Origin: Tetraselmis striata
Taxonomy: Eukaryota > Chlorophyta > Chlorodendrophyceae > Chlorodendrales > Chlorodendraceae
Length of the DNA stretch: 64,000 nt
Assembly: GCA_006384855.1 (NCBI GenBank)
Contig: VCJN01001182.1
Span: 62,001-126,000 of the forward strand
Reading direction: 5' to 3'
Part shown: positions 57,556 through 64,000 of the stretch, one piece after another
Layout of the letters: every line of letters begins with the position of its first letter
Position numbering within the stretch: position 1 is the stretch's first letter
Translations under genes and position numbers: made by a program
Notes under the pieces: model-generated
Told to the model about the DNA's origin: nothing
Databases searched by the model: none
What the model saw: only the letters and a program-made list of their open reading frames with translations

Positions 57556-59545
57556 TCACAGGTCGACTTCGCGCCTGGTCCCGTTCAAGGTCGTTGTTGG
57601 AGCATCAGGGTAGATGATTTTCCCCGTCTCGAGATCCAACTCCCCGTCACCGGCCAAAAGCTGCTCCCAGTCCTCCGCTTCGTCCAGCTCACTGCGCGCA
57701 TTGCGCTGGAAGAATTCGGCATGCGCCTCGGGATTGAGTTTATGCTGCATCATGATGTTGAGCAGCACGTTGGTGTACTGCCCAAGAACGCTTGCAGAGG
57801 GGTGCGAGCCGTCAGGGATCCAGTGCCCGTCGTTGGCCCGCCCCTGAACCATCCCATCCATGTCGGCTACGCAGACGCCCTCCCTGCACAGCAAAACCAC
57901 GGAGGCGCTTAGGCCCCAAATGTTTCAAGATCAAGATACATCCAATGGGCCGGGTAGCGTCCGATCCACCAAAAAGCAGGAAGTGGCTGCTTTTTTGCCA
58001 GCATGGACCGCCAGCGGCAGTGGACGAAACAATGCGCGAGTGCATGCAAGGGCACGGAACCATAGATGACGGGCGGCACCTTTCAGCAACGTATTTTGCC
58101 GCATTGTTGAAAGCAGCCACCATGTACGGAGGCTTCATCCAGAAATGCCGAACCCGTGAATCAGTGGGAGGGTGCGGCGCTGTGCGCCAACAGATGACCT
58201 TGGTGTTGGGGAAGCACTTCTTCGCATTGCGAATGAGCCGAGCAACATTGCTTTTGTACCACAGCAACGTCCTTTCCCAGATTGGACCACTCGGGCTGAG
58301 GGAGCAGAGCACACGGTGGCAGACCATTAGCCCCCCCCCCCCCCCCCCTGACATGGCCATTGGGACCTACAGGTGCTGGGCCAGTAGTCCCAGCATCGCG
58401 TTTCATTAAGCCTGATTTCATTACCAATGACACTCCATTACATGTGTCCAGCACATCTTTACTCACCTGAGGGGGGGGGGGGGGGGGGGGGGGGGGGAGG
58501 GGGGGGCATACCCAGGATTGTAGACTTGAGAAGCATCACTGGGGCGCATGCCTCTTGGCCAGCCAAAGTCGCCCCTGGAGAACGCACACGGGACAAAAGT
58601 GCCTGAATCAGTGACACACTGTGATGCAGCAGGAAGGCCAGACATTCAATTCCAGACGGTTGCAACCACACTGCCATGATGAGCGCCTGTCAAAACCTCT
58701 TGCGGTGCGCAGGTATGGGCTGGGAGGGCACACCTCTTCCATTTTCCGTTGCCGTACTTGTCTGACCAGAGGGACGCATCCCACAAGGCGCTGTTAAGAA
58801 CAATCATGTAGGGATCCTGTGTGTGTGGTGGCGGGGTGAGAGAGGGGGGGCGTCCGATGGTCAGCAGTCTCCCGCCACCCCCTTGGGAGTCGCGCCAGCA
58901 GGAACCGGACAACCAGGGGGACAATCACGAGCTGGTTCAGGAGGGCAGGCGCACATTCTGCGTCGCATATCTTTTATAATCCGTGCACAGGCGGCTCTTC
59001 GTGTAAATATTCATGCCTTTCGCCAACCCCAGTTTCCAGTTCTTGTAGTATCTGCCTTGGTTGTTGGAGCCGAAAATGAACATGTTGGCCACGCTCATAT
59101 TGCCAACACCGAAAGCTACATTGCGACCAATCAGCTGAACTTCATTCTTCCGGCCTGATGGCGGCGCGGGTGTGTAGTCTCGATATTTGCGCTTCAGGAG
59201 GTCGCTGACAGTGGTCACCGTCTGCCTGTCAAACGAGTCGCCGACCAGCAGCAGGTCGTCGCCGTCCCGCGCGACCTCCAACTCGGACCACACCTTGGCG
59301 TACGGCTTCAGATGGCAGCGCGGGTTGAATATGTGGTACCTGTCACCATCCCAGTAGCCGGGCAGCGTCCCGTAGTCGCAGAACTTGACACCAGGCTGTA
59401 TCTGTGGTAGATTAGGTTCATTCGGCAGCATACCTGGCTCGAGCGGGTTGTATGCTAACATCCGTGCGCGACACGCGCGCGGAATCGCCGCTGCTAAAGC
59501 CAGCACAAGGAGGCCAAGCCAGCCGCAGGCGCTGCGGACAGGCAT
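57556..59545 (-). CDS. Secreted PC-esterase / GDSL-like (PMR5-Cas1p-type) protein
   Basis: Exons 59545-58955, 58816-58734, 58295-58080 and 57883-57556 are supported by phase. A third exon around 58620-58500 (GDFGWPRGM...QVYNPG) belongs between them, but its upstream edge is unresolved. The protein starts with a signal peptide (LGLLVLALAAA). LLVGDSFDRQT is the GDS nucleophile block; LNSALWDAS, WYKSNVARLIRNAKKCFP and VICWRTAP follow. The final IPDGSHPS supplies the D-x-x-H pair expected at the C-terminal end of PC-esterase folds. Related plant and fungal proteins O-acetylate cell-wall or capsule glycans in the Golgi; an acyltransferase or esterase acting on wall glycans is inferred. The tail after the catalytic His is acidic. 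Confidence 0.8.
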
Positions 59546-61958
59546 CCTGTCGTCGCCTTAGGCAGAAACCCTCAAGCTGCTAGTAAGCATACACCGTTGA
59601 TTACTTGGCCGTCACTGCGAGATAGCGCCAAAGAGTGACTAGCTCGTGCGGGTTCGGCCTGTCCACGGTGCCAGGTTGTGTGTGTATGTGGCGACTAGTC
59701 CGTCCGGTCCAGACGGCCAAAGGACAAATTGTGGCGACGAGGTAACGGTAGTCATGATCTGCAACGCAGGCGGCCCAACCCACAACAGAATCGCGCTGCT
59801 GTTGCGCGCTGACCGCCGCCGCGGACGACTACGGTTTACAGTACCGGTACCGTACTGGTGTGAATTACAAAAAGGCCAGGAACAAATCCACCGCAAAAAG
59901 CAGTACAGGGTACTAAAAGATTATCAACTACACGGCGGCAGGCCAAAAAGTACTAGTACAGGTACGGTACGGGTACCCGTACCCACGTTTCAAGTTGACT
60001 GGTTTTCGCAGCTAGACAGCGTAGATTTTGCATCAAAATGTACGGGGTCGGCTGGGACCGAAAGATCCACGACTGGTACGGGGCCGCCAGACCGGATGGT
60101 GTCCGGAAAGGCGCCGCGCGTCCCGAGCCCCCGCCGGTGTTTGTAAATTACATGCCACCAGCGATCACGTGGCTCATCAGGACAGTACATTCCGCTATGC
60201 TGCTCTCGGCCTCTCATCACGGCTAAGACGCTGGGAAAGCCTGACTAATTGCTGCCGCACCTGGGCTTATCGGACACGCAACACCCCTGTGGGATGACGT
60301 ATATCAAAATGATATTCACTCCCCACCTCAGGTGCTTTCACAACTAACCAGTCTATCCCTAATCTAAATCGAGCAGCATCCGGAAACGTACACACAAGCG
60401 ACTCATTGTCTCCGGGCGGGTGGGTGGGAGACAATATAGTCGGATGCCTTCCAACAACTGAAGGCGCTCCCGGTCCGCGGCCGCCCTTTATACTCGGCTA
60501 AAGGGCGCCGCCGGACCGGCGCTGGCCGGTACCGGCGTACCGGGCCGGCAGGGGCGTCACTTAACCCTGACGGCGCTGCGAAAACCAGGGTTTCCTAGGT
60601 CGTTCCTCCCAAGGAAACCCTACAGTTTTGCCACATTAAGATCGCGCAGGCTATTTCTAACGGACAAGAGCCGAAATATTGGCAGGAAGGTTTATTAGTG
60701 ACAGCATGGACGGAGGGGAAACGGAGTCAGGGAGGGCGCTCTGTGTAACACAGTGAAACTGGAAGACGATGCCAGGCTCGGCTGTTACGGCTGTTTTTAT
60801 GTCTACTCGTGCAACATGTACACCCAAGGGCGCAAACAACATGTGAGATGGGAACCCGCCGTACCACTTAGCAACAACGATAGCCGGAAAAGCGGTTAGG
60901 AAAGGAGGAAAACCCATCATAAACATGGTGTAGATCATTCCAAGTTGAGTTTGGTTTTGCGAGTGAGGAGCGAACGCAGAGAGCGGAACGATTCTCTAAA
61001 CGGAGAGAGCGGTAGATTGACGAAGAAAAGGTAGCGCCAGGTCATGATGGGGGCACCGGGAAGGCCACCGCTGCGGAGTCTTATTGGACTTGGAAGTGAC
61101 GAAGGGGCGCGATGTAACCGAAGAAGAACCACGCGCCATGCATGTGCGGGGAGGACGTTCAGGTCGATGTACTTCAGATTGACGTCGGAGTTAGTGGCCC
61201 AGCCGCCCTGATATGGCGCGAATGTGGGACAGCGGAGGTCCGATGGCGTTCGCAAAAGAGATTGCTTCCTTACAAAGGCTGTGAATAGAGCTCCAAGAAT
61301 GAGTGCGTGCCGGCGGGGGGGGGGGGGGGGGGGAGGGGGCAGCATCGATGAGACGAGCCGCCGTACGTGGAGAGCCAGTCCGACATGGTAGCAGCATTCC
61401 AAGAGTTAGACTGCTCGCTCGTCAGGGTGACCGCCCCGAAGTTTGTCTCGCTCGGCCAAGGCAGCTGGAATCACGGGACAGACTCTACATTGTCGATGAA
61501 GTGACGCAGGAGACGGGCGACACGGGGGTGCTCCGACACATGAAGGAGCAACACTAGTAGGTCGTCGTAGGGCCCGCGCCGTCCGGCACGCCTCTCCTCT
61601 CGGTACACCTCTCGGGTGATGTTGTAGGAGTCGACATGCACGTCCCGAACGGCCCTGTCCCGTGCGGCGGTCGGTTTGCATGCGGATATGACCTCGGCGG
61701 CTTCCACGGTGGGGCGAGTTTTACTGTGCCCGTTGTGACTTCCCGCTTGCCTTTCTAGCCGGACACCGCGAGTCGTTTTGTATACACAGACGACAAACTT
61801 GAAACTTTCCCTCACATGATGGTACTGGTACGTAGTGACGCTCACCAGTACGTTCGGACGACGAAATATCACATGCACCGCGCAACCCCCCTCCTCAAAA
61901 ACACAAGGTAGCGTATGGTGTGGCCGGTTGATTCGTAGTCCCCGCCGCCATCGGTCGC

Positions 61959-62693
61959 ATGCTCTTGCCATGCTTTCACCACCAACCATCCGCAGCCAGT
62001 CCGCCCGCGCGCCGCAAGCAGGCAGACACTGCCAAATCCGTGCCCTCGAAAGATGACATGGAGGAGGGGGATGTGATGTCACAGAGCGCGCGAGCTAGCG
62101 CAGCGCGAGGGGATGTCGGCATCTTAGATCCGACTCGAAATACCCCCGCAGACGGCGCGGCCAACTGGCTCGCCGTCTCACAGCCCGCAGCTCCTACCAC
62201 TGATCTTGTGGCCACTGCCCACACCAACCCCGACCACCTGCCCTATGACGAAGTCATGGTGGTCGAAGATGGCGAACTTCCGGCCGGCGAGGCTGCCCAA
62301 GTCCCGCAGAGCTCGGCAAGCCGACCCGTGCCGAATGATCCGACCCCCCCCCCCCCCCCCCCTCTCTCACCTCCCGCCGGTATGTACGGACGGAGGCACA
62401 AGGGTCCCCACTCGCCGCCGCACCGCCAGCCGCGCATAGCCCACATGCCTCGGCAAACGGAAAGTCAAAACCAAAACCCCCGCCAAAAGCAAGCGGCCAG
62501 GGCCGCTCAGAAGGAGCTGACTGCGGAAACAACCTATACCACCATGGGTAGGCTGTCGCAAGCGACGAAAACGCTGCGCGCGGCGGACACTGCCAAATCC
62601 CTTACCGTCCACACGGCAACCGCCAAATCCGGCGACGCCCGCGACCACATTCGCTCAGGCCGGCGGACCCCAAGGGGCCCTCCGGCCAACTAG
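61959..62693 (+). CDS. Possible ORF, Ala/Pro/Gln-rich, unknown
   Basis: An ATG-started frame of 244 residues. It is polar and low-complexity: Ser/Ala-rich at the start, a proline run from the poly-C tract, then a Gln/Arg/Lys-rich segment. There is no zinc knuckle, membrane segment or known motif. A minus-strand frame of similar length overlaps it. It may be a degraded first ORF of a retroelement or chance open reading. Confidence 0.2.
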   Translation: MLLPCFHHQPSAASPPARRKQADTAKSVPSKDDMEEGDVMSQSARASAARGDVGILDPTRNTPADGAANWLAVSQPAAPTTDLVATAHTNPDHLPYDEVMVVEDGELPAGEAAQVPQSSASRPVPNDPTPPPPPPLSPPAGMYGRRHKGPHSPPHRQPRIAHMPRQTESQNQNPRQKQAARAAQKELTAETTYTTMGRLSQATKTLRAADTAKSLTVHTATAKSGDARDHIRSGRRTPRGPPAN

Positions 62694-62901
62694 CTGCAAC
62701 CCACTCATCCCACGCCCACTCGATGGCCGCGGGCACTTCCGTTGCTGTTGGAAGCACTATACTCTTCCACAACTCACCGCAGCGCAAGCGGCTCCTCATC
62801 CGCGCGCGCCGGCGCGCTCATTGCCGTTGATGAAATCTATGGCTGTTATCGTCGGTTGTAATATCAGCCGGCGGATTATCGCTGGGAGCGGCATTGGCGG
62901 C

Positions 62902-62932
<31 letters not shown>

Positions 62933-63479
62933 AGATGCTAGCAGGTGCCGGAAGCGGAGGGCGCCCACTATTATAGGGCATCTGCGGTTGCGGGGTGCTT
63001 TCAGCGGCGGGTGCCTCAGTAGCGTCGCCGATATCACCATGAGTGGCGACATCATCTATTGCCTCCACCTCGTGCATACAATGCGCCGGCTCACCCGCTC
63101 ATCCTCGCCCCCCATAGTTGTTGGTTGAGAGTAGTGGTGGGTCGGGCTGGCGTAGTGTGCCAATGACCGGCGGCGAGCGCAGGCATCTGCATTCGATTAT
63201 CGACTTCCGACTGGTACCTGTAAGAGTAATAGTGTACTTGCATTCCTTATTAATACTTGTACTCGTCATCTATCGTATTGTCATATCGTGCTGTAGTAGT
63301 AGCGACGTAGTAGCGACGATAAAACACGGGAGTTATGATTACATTTGCTAGATGCGACATTCAAAAAGTCCATACAGAAATCCAAAAGGAACTCAAGCTA
63401 CGGGCCACCAGAAGTGGGAACCGCCATGGCAGCCACCGATCAAGCATCGCCACCCCCCATCCGCCGCTCCACGCGGTAG

Positions 63480-63607
63480 GAACCCTCTCCCCATCACACA
63501 ATCCCGGGCCACTCCAATATCGGCACTGCTATGCCGAATGTGAGGTGGACGGAGTCGCCGCCGATAGGAAAAGAGCTTCGAAGAGGTCTCGCAACAATAA
63601 GCGAAGT

Positions 63608-63648
<41 letters not shown>

Positions 63649-63840
63649 GGGGGGGTTCCAAACCAGAAAGGGCCGCCACGGGCCGGTGACCGACGCATGC
63701 ATGCCTCCCATCGCCAAATCTACCGCCATGTCGGTCGCGTCCCCTTCGGCCAAACGTAGAACTCCCTCCCCGCGAGCACAACATCCCGGGCCACTCCAAT
63801 AGCGGCACTAGGCCGAATGTGAGGTGGAAGCGCCGACAAG
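63480..63840 (+). repeat. Direct repeat of about 75 bp, spaced about 280 bp
   Basis: The stretch at about 63480-63555 recurs at about 63762-63830. Both hold CCCGGGCCACTCCAATA and GCCGAATGTGAGGTGGA. A long poly-G run (63607-63654) lies between the copies. Confidence 0.75.
63607..63654 (+). repeat. Poly-G homopolymer tract
   Basis: About 47 G with a single A near the end, one of the longest in the window. Similar runs on the plus strand lie at about 13503, 25240, 25866, 38506, 49528, 58470 and 62901. Confidence 0.9.
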
Positions 63841-64000
63841 ATGGGGAGAGGGTGCTCAATGAACCGCGAAAGGGGAGTTGACCGGACCGGCAACGACGTG
63901 AGACGCCGGTGTCCAACTCGCACTATTACTACTACCACTACTACTATCGCACTACTCCTCCGCGGCAGTGGCCGCACACGCGGGGCCAAGGCTACCAAGC

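Larger units (their letters stand above)
59546..64000. other. Gene-poor, low-complexity region
   Basis: About 4.5 kb with no confident gene. Frames of 200-244 residues occur on both strands at 61471-62693 and overlap; they are Ala/Pro/Arg-rich, include a poly-C tract and have no recognised domain. GGTACC-like words cluster near 59840-59990. Poly-G/C runs lie near 61315, 62344, 62901 and 63607. A direct repeat lies at 63480-63840. Confidence 0.5.

Noticed and set aside
61471-62082. Minus-strand frame of about 203 residues
   Set aside because: It begins without ATG, overlaps a plus-strand frame, and no domain was recognised.
1-64000. tRNA or rRNA genes
   Set aside because: No cloverleaf with T-arm and acceptor pairing and no rRNA core was recognised by eye; a tRNA scan would settle this.

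Overview
This window looks like nuclear DNA of a green alga (chlorophyte). The evidence is a plastid-targeted HCF136 photosystem II assembly factor, a plant-type cytosolic pyruvate kinase and a plant-type RBP45/47-like triple-RRM protein. Genes are intron-rich and GC-rich, and several are followed by TGTAA, the green-algal poly(A) signal. All exon boundaries come from reading-frame phase and family alignment by eye; nothing was run.

Layout. 0-3.8 kb (+): a protein with at least eight cysteine repeats (CxC ... WCxxCP) resembling the EsV-1-7 type, perhaps with an upstream coiled-coil exon. 4-5.9 kb: broken Ty1/copia fragment. 7-8.9 kb (-): secreted protein with five 6-Cys repeats and a long glycine-rich tail, with a broken inverted copy at 10.3-10.9 kb (+). 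13.8-18.9 kb (+): multi-exon gene joining a SAP domain, one transmembrane helix and a C-terminal domain resembling the luminal AAA-like domain of LAP1/LULL1; an inverted-repeat element sits in one intron. 19-22 kb: short repeats. 22.5-26.05 kb (-): HCF136, six exons. 27.5-32.9 kb: Ty3/gypsy chromovirus with two LTRs and a 5-bp target duplication, inserted into a LINE-like remnant (27.3-34.5 kb). 38.8-43.6 kb (+): pyruvate kinase, with one apparent 1-base frame break. 47-50 kb (-): secreted peptidase C69. 51.5-52.2 kb (+): small single-pass membrane protein. 52.6-55.5 kb (-): triple-RRM protein. 57.6-59.5 kb (-): secreted PC-esterase-like protein. 59.6-64 kb: repeats and low-complexity DNA with no confident gene.

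The genes do not form a pathway; they are independent eukaryotic units. A recurring feature is long homopolymeric G/C tracts (about 15-45 nt), mostly in introns, with C usually on the coding strand and often close behind the 5' splice site.

The most interesting items are the SAP-TM-LAP1-like protein (a possible algal inner-nuclear-membrane torsin cofactor), the C2C2 variant of EsV-1-7-like repeats, and the oriented intronic poly-C tracts. No tRNA, rRNA or CRISPR array was recognised.
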